DNA of 64,000 bases from JAFLTL01 sp964389525 (GTDB lineage Bacteria; Bacteroidota; Bacteroidia; Bacteroidales; Muribaculaceae). Below, piece by piece: positions 8,854 to 18,505 of the stretch (position 1 is the first letter of the stretch; each line of letters starts with the position of its first letter). Under the pieces are notes generated by a model. That model made no database searches, had not been told where the DNA came from, and was given only the letters and a program-made list of their open reading frames with translations. The translations under genes and the position numbers were made by a program. The DNA is taken from positions 62,001-126,000 of the forward strand of contig CAYMEX010000001.1 in the NCBI GenBank assembly GCA_964389525.1. The letters run 5' to 3'.

Positions 8854-9663
8854 TCACTTGCTCTCCTGACGACACTCGGCAAACGCACTGCGTCCGGCCG
8901 AATATCCGGTCAGATAGACACTGTGTATATTGGATAGATCAAATACTCGGTAATGGGCCAGCATCTCCACTGTCACGACCTTGTCGCACAGAGGCTCGTC
9001 GAGCCTGACGTTAGACTTGGCCAGAAGGTTGTAGCTGCGCATGGCCACCTCGGTAAGCGTCGGGTGAAAGTCCTCCTCGCTTCTGACGCAGGGACTCACA
9101 TTGATGCCGACCACCTCATCGCAGCAGTCGCGCAAAAGCCATGCCGGGAGATTGCGCGAAACGCCTCCGTCGACATAATACCTTCCGCCGATCACTACGG
9201 GGCGAAACAGCACAGGGATGCTGCACGATGCTGTCACGACCTGACCGATATCGCCGTGGTCGAGGCACACAGCCTCACCCGACACGATGTCGGTGACTCC
9301 GATCTTAACAGGTATCGGCAGATCCTCGATCCGCCGGTAGGGAGCCACCATCTTCTTGATTATGCGGCCGAAAGGCTCGAGGCTGAAGATGCCGCCGCGC
9401 CTGTCGCGGAGGGCAAGCGACGTCATTGTCGAGAACTTGTAGCCGTCAAACCGCTTGTGTATCTCGTCGGAAGCGATACCCGACGCCAGCATGACGGCAG
9501 CGACGGCACCGGCACTCACGCCGGCTATGACATCGGGGCGACGCCCGCTCTCCTCCATGGCCTTCAAAACCCCGCCGTGTGCGAAACCACGGGCGCCGCC
9601 CCCGCTGAGGGCGACTCCCAGTCTATACCGGGGAGTTTCGTTGTCAGAAGTCGGTCGAGTCAT
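8854..9663 (-). CDS. Patatin-like phospholipase family protein
   Basis: A 269-residue RssA-type patatin. It carries the glycine-rich oxyanion loop (ALSGGGARGFAHGGVL, residues 18-33), the nucleophile elbow GVSAG with Ser50, and the dyad Asp in DGGVSRNLP near 167, so the Ser-Asp catalytic dyad is complete. No signal peptide is seen. The family hydrolyses acyl esters of lipids; the physiological substrate is unknown. Its stop is 2 bases upstream of the amylase start. It is divergently arranged to the DUF4105 gene across a 54-bp spacer that holds CAAAATTA at 9686-9693, a possible minus-strand -7 element. Confidence 0.9.
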   Translation of the reverse strand: MTRPTSDNETPRYRLGVALSGGGARGFAHGGVLKAMEESGRRPDVIAGVSAGAVAAVMLASGIASDEIHKRFDGYKFSTMTSLALRDRRGGIFSLEPFGRIIKKMVAPYRRIEDLPIPVKIGVTDIVSGEAVCLDHGDIGQVVTASCSIPVLFRPVVIGGRYYVDGGVSRNLPAWLLRDCCDEVVGINVSPCVRSEEDFHPTLTEVAMRSYNLLAKSNVRLDEPLCDKVVTVEMLAHYRVFDLSNIHSVYLTGYSAGRSAFAECRQESK

Positions 9664-9717
9664 AATATTGATTACTGACTGAGGGCAAAATTACAAATAT
9701 TACCGTAAATTCGCACA

Positions 9718-10944
9718 ATGAAACGAATATTAATAACACTCTGCCTCATCTTATTTTTGACTGCGGTGGCCCGGAGCGTGCCGTCCGACAGCGTGCCGTC
9801 GGCGCCTGCGGTCGGGAGCGTGTCGCTGCTCACATGCTATCCGGGCGACGAAGTCTACGAACTCGAGGGGCACACGGCCCTGCGCATTGTCTTTGCCGAC
9901 GGCAGAGACATGACTGTCAACTGGGGGCTCTTCGATTTCAACTCGCCCAACTTCCTCTACAGGTTTGTGAAAGGGGAGACCGACTATCGCATGGGAGCCA
10001 TCCCCACACGCTTCTTTCTCAGACAGTATGCCCGCGAGGGGAGGCGTGTCGATCAGACGCCTCTCGACCTGACACCCGACGAGCGCTCACGCCTCGTTTG
10101 GCTCATCGACAGCACCCTTGAGATCGGTTCGCCCGTCTATCGCTACAACTATGTGCTCGACAACTGCGCCACGCGCCCTGTCGCGTATATCGAGAACGCT
10201 ATAGGCTCGCCCGTTCAGCTTGCCGATACCACGGCGCTCGGCGGCGATGCCCCAACCACATTCCGTGGCGATATGACGGCGTTTCACCGCAATTATCCCT
10301 GGTATCAGTTCGGTATTGATCTCGCCCTCGGCTCCGGCATCGATTCTCCGCTCTCGTCGCGTCAGCACTGCTTCGCTCCTGTCTCGCTGGCGCTTATGGC
10401 CGACGGAGCGTTGCGTGACGATCCCGATAGCCCGGGGCGTCTTATCCCGCTTTCCGGCGAGCGCGTGACGATTGTTCCCGACGGCGGAGGCGGTCCCGCC
10501 GCTCCCACGCCGTGGCCTTTCACGCCGCTTGCGGTCTGCTCGCTGTTCTGCCTCGTCACCGTGGCGGTCTCTGTCCGCGATCTGCGCCGCCACGTCATAT
10601 CGCGCTGGCTCGATACGCTTTATTTCGGCCTCGCCGGCCTCGCCGGCCTGCTGCTCACCTTCCTCATCTTCGTGTCGGTGCACTATGCCACTTCGCCCAA
10701 CTGGCTTTACCTTTGGCTCAACCCGCTTTGCTTCATCGGAGCTACGTTGATATGGATAAAAAAATGCCGTAAAGTTGTCATATTATACCAATTTGTTAAC
10801 TTTGCAGCATTAGTGGCATTGGGTGTCGCCGTAATATGCGGTGCCCAGATGCTTAATTTTGCATTTATACCCCTTCTTGTAGCCGACGCCCTGAGAGCCG
10901 TCGTCTACCTACGATCAGCGAAATGGCATTCAGCAACCATCTGA
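9718..10944 (+). CDS. DUF4105 (Lnb N-terminal periplasmic domain) membrane protein
   Basis: A 408-residue protein with a signal peptide, a periplasmic DUF4105 domain (about 35-260) and at least four transmembrane segments after residue 260. Conserved elements include SLLTCYPGDEVYELEGHTALRI, NWGLFDFNSPNFLYRFVKGETDY and NYVLDNCATRPV; the paired His and Cys are typical of this NlpC/P60-like fold, so a cysteine hydrolase activity is plausible but unproven. The next gene starts 22 bases before its stop, implying translational coupling. Confidence 0.85.
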   Translation: MKRILITLCLILFLTAVARSVPSDSVPSAPAVGSVSLLTCYPGDEVYELEGHTALRIVFADGRDMTVNWGLFDFNSPNFLYRFVKGETDYRMGAIPTRFFLRQYAREGRRVDQTPLDLTPDERSRLVWLIDSTLEIGSPVYRYNYVLDNCATRPVAYIENAIGSPVQLADTTALGGDAPTTFRGDMTAFHRNYPWYQFGIDLALGSGIDSPLSSRQHCFAPVSLALMADGALRDDPDSPGRLIPLSGERVTIVPDGGGGPAAPTPWPFTPLAVCSLFCLVTVAVSVRDLRRHVISRWLDTLYFGLAGLAGLLLTFLIFVSVHYATSPNWLYLWLNPLCFIGATLIWIKKCRKVVILYQFVNFAALVALGVAVICGAQMLNFAFIPLLVADALRAVVYLRSAKWHSATI

Positions 10945-12536
10945 TTCCCTATAAGACTACAATCGCCAGGACTCTTGCGGCAGCATTTATCCTGACACTG
11001 AATATTCCTGCCGCTCACGCGCAGTCGGCCACGCGCCCCGTGCTGGTTGTCGGCGTGACGGTCGAGGGGCTTTCTGCCGACTACCTCGAGCTGTTGCGTG
11101 GCAAATTCGGCAGCGACGGGCTCAACCGTCTGCTCGACGACGCAGTCACAATCACCGACCTCGATTTCGGCACACCGCTCGACGGCGCTGCGGCAGCTAC
11201 GGTCATCTATACCGGAGCGGCGCCGACAGTCAACGGCGTTGCGGCAGGCACATTCTATAATCAGGACCTGCGGCGCAGCTACAGCTCCTTCCTCTCCGAT
11301 CCGTCGTCCGACATTCCGGCCAACTACTCGCCCGCACGCATCATCGCCACTACCATAGCCGACGAGTTGCGCATCGACGGTGGAGGCATGGGCGAAGTCC
11401 ATTCGATCGCCCCCGACGCCCCCATTGCCATCGCCGGTGCCGGACATGCGGCCAACTCAGCCCACTGGATCAGCGACACCGACGGACGATGGGTCACATC
11501 GTCGGCTTATCCAGAGAGCTCGCCACTCATTCAGAACTACAACCGCACCCACTCTGTCGCCACCGTGCTCGACACGCTGGCATGGGAGCCCGTCATATCT
11601 GTCAACGACTATCCCGATCTGCCGTCGTTCAGGCGCGCATATCCGTTCAGCATCCGGTTTGGCCGAGGCGAGGCCGGACGCTATACCATGTTCAAGTCTT
11701 CTCCGGCTGTCAATCAGGTTGTCACCGATCTCGCCATCGAGTATCTGCGCACGCTGCAGCCCGGTAAACACGAGGCTCCCGACATGCTCTCGCTTGCCTA
11801 CACCGTCCGTCCCTACCCCTATGGACGCGACAACGACTACAAGCTCGAGACGATGGACGGCTATCTCAGACTCGACCGCGACATAGCCCGCCTGATGAAG
11901 GCGATCGACGAGAACGGCCCCGGCATGGACAAGACGCTGTTTTTTGTCGCCGGAACCCCGCCCACGTCGCGCACGCGTCGCGACGATGAGAAGTGGCGGC
12001 TTCCAGGAGGCGAGTTCCATGTCAAGCGCGCCATATCGCTGCTCAATCTCTACCTCATACAGAAATTCGGTAACGGAGAGTGGATTACAGGCTACCACAA
12101 CGGATATTTCTACATAAATCCGACACTGGTGGCAAACCTTGAGGTCGATCCCGCTGTTGTCAGAAAGGAGACGGCTACATTTCTCCGTCGCATGAGCGGT
12201 GTCGCCTATGCCTACACAATCGACGAGGTCACCTCGCGCGACATACACGACAATTCAGAGGCGGTATGCCGCAACACACGCCTCGACTCATCGGGCGATG
12301 TGCTCGTCACGGTGGCGCCCGGATGGCAGATCATAGAGGAGGCGCAGACCTCGACACCGGTTCCGCTGGTAGAGCGCATGGCTTCCTCAACATCCCCGGC
12401 ATTCATCATGGCGCCGGGTATTAACCCGCAGAAAATCACTGCCCCGGTCGATGCCCGTGTGCTTGCGCCGACTGTCACCGGGCTGATGCGCATAAGGGCT
12501 CCGAGTGGTGCCTCGATCGCCCCGCTCCGGCTCTGA
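10923..12536 (+). CDS. Alkaline-phosphatase-fold protein with degenerate active site
   Basis: A 537-residue exported protein (signal peptide ending near AHAQS, residue 35). Overall layout follows the PafA-like/type I phosphodiesterase branch of the alkaline phosphatase superfamily: opening VVGVTVEGLSADYLELL, then VIYTGAAPTVNG (94-105), and the closing FIMAPGINP..DARVLAPTVTGLM. Key residues look lost. The first metal Asp of the usual VDQMR motif is Glu48, the nucleophile segment TxPGHA reads GAAAAT (88-93), and the expected DHG metal motif reads as FFVAGTPPTS. I infer a non-catalytic relative. It overlaps the DUF4105 gene and precedes secA. Confidence 0.78.
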   Translation: MAFSNHLIPYKTTIARTLAAAFILTLNIPAAHAQSATRPVLVVGVTVEGLSADYLELLRGKFGSDGLNRLLDDAVTITDLDFGTPLDGAAAATVIYTGAAPTVNGVAAGTFYNQDLRRSYSSFLSDPSSDIPANYSPARIIATTIADELRIDGGGMGEVHSIAPDAPIAIAGAGHAANSAHWISDTDGRWVTSSAYPESSPLIQNYNRTHSVATVLDTLAWEPVISVNDYPDLPSFRRAYPFSIRFGRGEAGRYTMFKSSPAVNQVVTDLAIEYLRTLQPGKHEAPDMLSLAYTVRPYPYGRDNDYKLETMDGYLRLDRDIARLMKAIDENGPGMDKTLFFVAGTPPTSRTRRDDEKWRLPGGEFHVKRAISLLNLYLIQKFGNGEWITGYHNGYFYINPTLVANLEVDPAVVRKETATFLRRMSGVAYAYTIDEVTSRDIHDNSEAVCRNTRLDSSGDVLVTVAPGWQIIEEAQTSTPVPLVERMASSTSPAFIMAPGINPQKITAPVDARVLAPTVTGLMRIRAPSGASIAPLRL

Positions 12537-12613
12537 AGCCCGGAATCGCCGGCAAAGGCATGATACACGTTTTCAATTGTTCATCACAACCACTCAAAGA
12601 ATAAACATCATAT

Positions 12614-15600
12614 ATGTCACTGACATCCATTCTTAATAAGATATTCGGAAACAAGTCGCAGCGCGACCTGAAGGAGATACAGCCCATCGTAGACAAAATC
12701 AAGGCACTCGGCCCGGAAATGAAACAGCTCGATATCGACGGGCTGCGTCACCGCATCGATGATGTTCGAGCCGACATTGCGGCCGCAACATCTGCCGACA
12801 GCGAGGCGATCGACGATCTGAAGTCAAAGGTAGAGACACTGCCCTTCGACGAGCGTCAGCCCCTCTGGGACCAGATCGACCGCCACGAGAAAAACATACT
12901 CGACACCCTCGAGGACAAACTCAACGAGCACCTTCCCGTAGTTTTCGCCGCAATGCGCGAGACTGCCGCCCGTTTTGCTGCTTCCCCCACAGTTGAGGTG
13001 ACGGCGACCGACCTCGACCGTCAGCTTGCCGGCGAGGGACGCGACTTCGTGTCGATCGAAGGCGACAAAGCCATATGGAAAACCAGCTGGATGGCCGGCG
13101 GAAACGAAATCACATGGGATATGGTGCACTACGATGTGCAGCTTATCGGTGGTGTCGTGCTGCATCAGGGCAAGATCGCGGAGATGGCTACCGGTGAGGG
13201 TAAGACCCTTGTCGCCACGCTGCCTGTGTTCCTCCGCTCACTCTCCAAGCGCGGAGTTCACGTTGTCACGGTCAACGACTACCTCTCCAAGCGCGACTCC
13301 GAGTGGATGGGGCCGCTCTACATGTTCCACGGCTCGACGGTCGACTGCATCGACAAGCACGAGCCCAACACCGAGGCGCGACGCCGTGCCTATGAGTGCG
13401 ACATCACGTTCGGCACCAACAACGAGTTCGGTTTCGACTACCTGCGCGACAACATGGCCATGTCGCCGGCCGACATGGTGCAGCGCAAACACTACTACGC
13501 GATCGTCGACGAGGTCGACTCGGTGCTTATCGACGATGCCCGCACGCCGCTCATCATATCCGGTCCAGTCCCCAAGGGCGACGATCAGCTGTTCAACGAG
13601 TACAAGTCAAATGTCGAGAAGGTCGTTCAGGCGCAGCGCCGTCTTGTGACACAGCTTCTCGCCGACGCGAAGACCAAGCTCGCATCCGACGACAAGGACG
13701 TGCGCAAGGAAGGCGCGATACTCCTTTTCCGTGCGTTCAAGGGTCTCCCCAAAAACGGCGCTCTCATCAAGTTCCTCAGCCAGGAGGGCATGAAGAATAT
13801 CATGCTTCAGACCGAAGCCTACTATCTTCAGGACAATGCCCGTGAGATGCCCAAGATCACCGATCCCCTCTATTTTGTCATCGACGAGAAAAACCGCAGT
13901 GTCGAGCTGACGGATAAAGGACTCGACGAGCTTACGGGTAAGATCGATGATCCAAACTTCTTCGTACTCCCCGACATCGCGGCCGAGCTCTCATCGCTCG
14001 AGACCATCGAGGATCCCGCCGAGCGTCAGGAGCGCAAGGATCAGGCCATGCAGGACTACGCCGTGAAAGCCGAGCGCGTGCACACTGTCACGCAGCTTCT
14101 CAAGGCCTACACTCTCTTTGAGAAAGACGTGGAGTATGTGATCGACGACAACAAGATCAAGATCGTCGACGAGCAGACAGGTCGTATCATGGAGGGACGC
14201 CGATATTCCGACGGACTTCATCAGGCCATCGAGGCAAAGGAGGGCGTGAAGGTTGAGGCAGCCACGCAGACGTTCGCCACGATCACTCTCCAAAACTATT
14301 TCCGCATGTACCACAAGCTCGCCGGTATGACCGGTACGGCCGAGACTGAGGCAGGTGAGCTCTGGGACATCTACAAGCTCGACGTGGTGACGATACCGAC
14401 CAACCGTCCGGTCGCACGTATCGACATGAACGACCGCGTATACAAGACAAAGAAAGAGAAATACGCCGCTGTGATCGACGAGATCGAGAACCTGCGCAAG
14501 CAGGGACGTCCCGTGCTTGTCGGCACAACGTCGGTCGAGATATCGGAGCTGCTCAAACGCATGCTCGACATGCGCAGGATACCCTGTCAGGTACTCAACG
14601 CCAAGCTACACCAGAAAGAGGCTGAGGTTGTGGCGCAGGCCGGACGCACAGGCACAGTGACCATCGCCACCAACATGGCCGGACGTGGTACCGACATCAA
14701 GCTCTCCGACGAGGTCAAGGCTGCAGGAGGTCTCGCCATCATCGGCACCGAGCGCCACGAGTCGCGCCGCGTCGACCGTCAGCTGCGCGGACGTTCAGGC
14801 CGTCAGGGCGATCCGGGTTCGTCGGTGTTCTACGTCTCGTTCGAGGATCAGCTCATGCGACTCTTTGCCACCGACCGCGTCATGAAGATGCTCGACACGC
14901 TCGGACTCAAAGAGGGCGAGATGATCGAGAGCAAGATGGTGACACGCGCGATCGAGAACGCACAGAAGCGCGTCGAGGAAAACAACTTCGGCATACGTAA
15001 GCGCCTGCTTGAATACGACGACGTGATGAACAAGCAGCGCACCTACATCTACAACCGTCGTCATCACGCACTCGTCGGCGAGCGCATCGGCATCGACATC
15101 GCCAATATGCTCTACGATATCGTCGAGAACATCATAGACACCTACGGCCTCAGTGCCGAGAGCTACGACAACATGTCGGCCGAGACGATGCGCACGCTCA
15201 CCATCGAGTTGCCGTTCACCCGCGAGGAAATCGGCTCGCTCAACCGCGAGGACGCCATCGACCGTCTCCACCGTGCGGCCAACGAGGCTCTGGAGCGCAA
15301 GAGTCAGCGCATTATCGACGTGACTCTCCCCGTAGTGAGGGAGTGGGTCGAGAACCGCGGACATAAGGGCAAGATCATCGTTCCGCTCACCGACGGCAAA
15401 CGCCTCTTCCAGCTTCCCGTAGAGATCCTTGAGGCTTACAACACCGAGTGCCGTTCGATCGTCAAGGAGTGGCACAAGGCGATCATGCTCGTGACTATCG
15501 ACGAGCTTTGGAAAGAACATCTCCGCGAGCTCGACCAGCTCCGCCAGTCGGTGCAGAACGCATCCTATGAGCAGAAAGATCCTCTGGTGATCTACAAGGT

Positions 15601-15979
15601 CGAGTCGTTCCACCTCTTCGAGGCTATGCTGAGCCGTCTAAACGACAAGGCTATGTCGGCGCTCATGCGCGGACAGGTATTCCTGCGTCAGCCAGCTCCC
15701 GCCCAGCGTCCTGCCGAGGAGGCCGGGGAGCAGCCGGCTCCTAAGAAGGAAGTGGAGGTCAAGGAAGCCGCTCCCGAGATGCCACGCGACTACTCGAACT
15801 ATCGCGCGAGCAAGGAGGCGTTGCCCGGCGAGGCTGAGCAGCGTGCGGCAGCAAGCGCGCAGCAGGGAGGCCCGCAGAAAGTCATGCCCGCAAAGGCGGC
15901 TCCGCGCATAGGCCGTAATGATCCTTGTCCGTGCGGCTCGGGTAAAAAGTTCAAGAACTGCCACGGCCGCAATGTCTGA
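12614..15979 (+). CDS. secA: Preprotein translocase ATPase SecA
   Basis: The ATPase that drives Sec-dependent export through SecYEG. The 1121-residue protein has Walker A ATGEGKT near 196, DEVD near 299, helicase motifs LVGTTSVEIS and NMAGRGTDIKL, and the C-terminal zinc tail CPCGSG..NCHG. It is longer than the roughly 900-residue enterobacterial form because of an insertion (about residues 335-460, starting near FNEYKSNVEKV) that is usual in Bacteroidota. The Ala/Pro/Glu-rich stretch before the zinc tail is a flexible linker. A hairpin terminator follows 60 bp after the stop. Confidence 0.98.
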   Translation: MSLTSILNKIFGNKSQRDLKEIQPIVDKIKALGPEMKQLDIDGLRHRIDDVRADIAAATSADSEAIDDLKSKVETLPFDERQPLWDQIDRHEKNILDTLEDKLNEHLPVVFAAMRETAARFAASPTVEVTATDLDRQLAGEGRDFVSIEGDKAIWKTSWMAGGNEITWDMVHYDVQLIGGVVLHQGKIAEMATGEGKTLVATLPVFLRSLSKRGVHVVTVNDYLSKRDSEWMGPLYMFHGSTVDCIDKHEPNTEARRRAYECDITFGTNNEFGFDYLRDNMAMSPADMVQRKHYYAIVDEVDSVLIDDARTPLIISGPVPKGDDQLFNEYKSNVEKVVQAQRRLVTQLLADAKTKLASDDKDVRKEGAILLFRAFKGLPKNGALIKFLSQEGMKNIMLQTEAYYLQDNAREMPKITDPLYFVIDEKNRSVELTDKGLDELTGKIDDPNFFVLPDIAAELSSLETIEDPAERQERKDQAMQDYAVKAERVHTVTQLLKAYTLFEKDVEYVIDDNKIKIVDEQTGRIMEGRRYSDGLHQAIEAKEGVKVEAATQTFATITLQNYFRMYHKLAGMTGTAETEAGELWDIYKLDVVTIPTNRPVARIDMNDRVYKTKKEKYAAVIDEIENLRKQGRPVLVGTTSVEISELLKRMLDMRRIPCQVLNAKLHQKEAEVVAQAGRTGTVTIATNMAGRGTDIKLSDEVKAAGGLAIIGTERHESRRVDRQLRGRSGRQGDPGSSVFYVSFEDQLMRLFATDRVMKMLDTLGLKEGEMIESKMVTRAIENAQKRVEENNFGIRKRLLEYDDVMNKQRTYIYNRRHHALVGERIGIDIANMLYDIVENIIDTYGLSAESYDNMSAETMRTLTIELPFTREEIGSLNREDAIDRLHRAANEALERKSQRIIDVTLPVVREWVENRGHKGKIIVPLTDGKRLFQLPVEILEAYNTECRSIVKEWHKAIMLVTIDELWKEHLRELDQLRQSVQNASYEQKDPLVIYKVESFHLFEAMLSRLNDKAMSALMRGQVFLRQPAPAQRPAEEAGEQPAPKKEVEVKEAAPEMPRDYSNYRASKEALPGEAEQRAAASAQQGGPQKVMPAKAAPRIGRNDPCPCGSGKKFKNCHGRNV

Positions 15980-16042
15980 GCTTCACGATAGCTCAGACAC
16001 AAAACAAAAGGCTGTGTCATAAAGATTTTTCTTACCGTAAGC

Positions 16043-16070
16043 GAGGACGCACGGCTCGTGCGTCCTCTTT
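16043..16070 (+). terminator. Hairpin terminator after secA (GGACGCACG family)
   Basis: An 11-bp perfect stem GAGGACGCACG / CGTGCGTCCTC closes on GCT and is followed by TTT. It fits a Rho-independent terminator for secA. The same palindrome family also occurs inside the repeat arrays and after the rubrerythrin gene. Confidence 0.65.
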
Positions 16071-16101
16071 CATTATTACAGCACCTGCCAGATCCAGTCC
16101 C

Positions 16102-16911
16102 GTGAAAAGTAATCCTTTCCATGCCGTGATATTTGCGGCGATAATATGTATTGCATCGGGTTGCTCCTCGTCAAAGCATTCTCTCACTTATTTTGAGGAA
16201 CTGAAAGAGCTCCCCGACGGTGAAATGCGTGTGGAGATCCCTCAGCTCCGCATTGTCCCCGACGATGCGCTGCTGATTACGGTCAACTCGGAGGTCCCCG
16301 ACGCGTCGGCGCCCTACAATGTCCCGCTGTTCAATCCGCAGGCAAGAGGCGAAAACACCTACACCACCACTCTGGCGCAGCCGTCGTATATCGTAGATAG
16401 CAACGGCGACATAAAGATGCCGGTAATAGGCACGGTTCATGCCGCCGGGATGACGACACGCGAGCTTGCAGAAGAAATCACATCGCGTGTGGCCGCCGAT
16501 ATCGCCGATCCATATGTGAGGGTAGAGCTTCTCAACTTCAACGTACATGTGCTCGGTGAGGTTGCTAAGCCGCAGAGTATTAAGGTTGATAAAGAGCGCT
16601 TCTCGATACTTGAGGCACTGGCGGCTGCCGGAGATCTGACGCCCTATGGCGACCGCTCGACCGTGTTGCTTATACGTCAGGAAGATGGGGTGAACCGTTA
16701 TCACCATCTGAATCTCAACGACGCGCAGCTTCTGTCGTCGCCCTATTTCTATCTGCAACAGAATGACGTGATTGTCGTCGAGCCTAACAACATACGCAAG
16801 GCCAACGCACGCTACAATCAGGACAATTCCTATAAACTCTCCGTGATATCGACAATTGTCTCGGCCTCATCGGTCGTGGCTTCGCTCGCTATCGCCCTTG
16901 CCACGAAGTGA
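16102..16911 (+). CDS. Polysaccharide export outer-membrane lipoprotein, Wza-like
   Basis: A 269-residue lipoprotein (lipobox IASGC near residue 20) of the polysaccharide export family, expected to form the outer-membrane exit channel for capsule or exopolysaccharide. The poly-export domain begins at LRIVPDDALLITVNS, followed by an SLBB-like region (NFNVHVLGEVAKPQSIKV), and the C-terminus is a single hydrophobic helix as in Wza. The Wzz-like gene starts 1-4 bases after its stop, so export and chain-length control are coupled. Confidence 0.92.
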   Translation: MKSNPFHAVIFAAIICIASGCSSSKHSLTYFEELKELPDGEMRVEIPQLRIVPDDALLITVNSEVPDASAPYNVPLFNPQARGENTYTTTLAQPSYIVDSNGDIKMPVIGTVHAAGMTTRELAEEITSRVAADIADPYVRVELLNFNVHVLGEVAKPQSIKVDKERFSILEALAAAGDLTPYGDRSTVLLIRQEDGVNRYHHLNLNDAQLLSSPYFYLQQNDVIVVEPNNIRKANARYNQDNSYKLSVISTIVSASSVVASLAIALATK

Positions 16912-16912
16912 C

Positions 16913-18505
16913 ATGATGAACGATGCAGCCGACACAATAACCCTGCGCAGCGAAATACGCCGGGTCTTGGTGAAGTGCCGTAAAGACTACCGCAGGATCA
17001 TTGTAGCCACACTTGTGGCGATCGCTCTTGCGGGAGCATATCTCGTCTTGCGTCAGCCCCGCTTCACGGCCAGTGCCTCAGTGATGATTGCCAATGACAT
17101 GTCGGCCGGAAGCACGGCCATGAGCCTTGTCCGTCAGTTCTCGCTCGGCAATATGCTCGGCGGGTCGGGTTCGGTTCACGACGAGCTCTCGATGCTCTCG
17201 AGCCACACCACATTGGCTGGCGCGGTGAAAGCATTGGGAGTCAATACCACATACACGGTCAAGGATGGTTTTCTCTCCCGCTCGACGGCCTATCCCTCGA
17301 CGCCTGTGGTCATGTCATGCGATCCGTCGATACCCGACACGCTTGCTTCGGCTCTTGTCTTCAAGCTCTCTTTCTCTTCCGACGGAGTGGCGCGTGTGAA
17401 AGCCCGACGGGGATTCCGCTCGGTCGGTGATGCTTCAGGCTGTTTCCCGCTGTCGGTCGACACGCCCTACGGAGTGTTTATGTTTGAACGCGTCGACTCT
17501 GTTCCTTCTGTCCTGCCGTTGAAAATGACCATACGCACTACGGGCTACTCGCGGGCGGCCGAGGAGATCGCGCGGAAGCTGTCGGTCGACATACCCAGCA
17601 AACTCGCCGATGTCGTCTCGCTGTCATATGAGAGCGACAACCGTCAGCTTGCCACCGACATGCTGCAGGCCCTCATCGACGAGTACAACCGTCGCGGGGT
17701 CGACGTCAAACGCGCACGCGACAGTCAGACCCTCCGCTTCATCGACGACCGTCTTGCCCGTCTCACAGGCGAGCTGTCGGAGAGCGAGCAGGGCATCGAG
17801 AGCTTCAAGAAGCAGAACCGTCTCTCCGACCTTCAGGCCGAGGCGGGATATATGCTCGGCGAGAGGGCGGCGGTAGATCAGGAGTTGCTGAAAGCCGAGA
17901 CCAACGTGCAGGTGCTTCAGCTCACAAAAGAGTTTATCGACGATCCGGCCAACTCCTACAGCTTCATTCCGGCGTTGGGACTCAGCGATGCCGAGGCCGA
18001 AGCGATCGCGGCCTACAACGAGCTGATACTTCAGCGTGTGAATCTTGAGAAGAGCGCGCGTCCGGGCAATCCCGCGCTCGAGCGGCTCAACAGTCAGATC
18101 GACGGTATGCGCGATGCCGTCAGGAAATCGGTCGGTCGGTCGTTTGAAAACGCAAAGGTTGCTGTCGCGAAACTCGCGGCAAAGAACCGTTCGTCGCAGG
18201 CGCGTCTTGATGCGGTGCCCTCGCAGGAGCGCACGTTCCGCGACATTATGCGCCGCCAGACCGTGCAGGAGCAGCTTATGATCTTCCTGATGGAACAGCG
18301 TGAGGAAACGAGCCTCAACATGGTCAATACCAAAGCCCGCGGCGAGATTGTCGACGAGCCGTATGTCCTCACGCTCGACACCGAGAGCTCTCCGGCCGTT
18401 GTGCTTGCCGCCGCTTTCATTCTCGGTCTGCTTGCCATGCCGTGCTGGTGGTATTTCTCATCGGTCATAAACTCGTCAAAGACCTCGTCGGCTACGGTTG
18501 AATGA
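16913..18505 (+). CDS. Wzz-like chain-length determinant protein
   Basis: A 530-residue inner-membrane protein with two transmembrane helices (about residues 31-50 and 495-515) flanking a large periplasmic part rich in coiled coil (about 270-460), the Wzz/polysaccharide co-polymerase plan. It carries no tyrosine-kinase domain (no Walker A seen). Two consecutive ATGs at 16913 and 16916 are possible starts; the frame extends further upstream inside the wza-like gene but without family features. Its stop overlaps the next ATG. Its role would be setting polymer length together with the Wzy-like protein. Confidence 0.9.
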   Translation: MMNDAADTITLRSEIRRVLVKCRKDYRRIIVATLVAIALAGAYLVLRQPRFTASASVMIANDMSAGSTAMSLVRQFSLGNMLGGSGSVHDELSMLSSHTTLAGAVKALGVNTTYTVKDGFLSRSTAYPSTPVVMSCDPSIPDTLASALVFKLSFSSDGVARVKARRGFRSVGDASGCFPLSVDTPYGVFMFERVDSVPSVLPLKMTIRTTGYSRAAEEIARKLSVDIPSKLADVVSLSYESDNRQLATDMLQALIDEYNRRGVDVKRARDSQTLRFIDDRLARLTGELSESEQGIESFKKQNRLSDLQAEAGYMLGERAAVDQELLKAETNVQVLQLTKEFIDDPANSYSFIPALGLSDAEAEAIAAYNELILQRVNLEKSARPGNPALERLNSQIDGMRDAVRKSVGRSFENAKVAVAKLAAKNRSSQARLDAVPSQERTFRDIMRRQTVQEQLMIFLMEQREETSLNMVNTKARGEIVDEPYVLTLDTESSPAVVLAAAFILGLLAMPCWWYFSSVINSSKTSSATVE

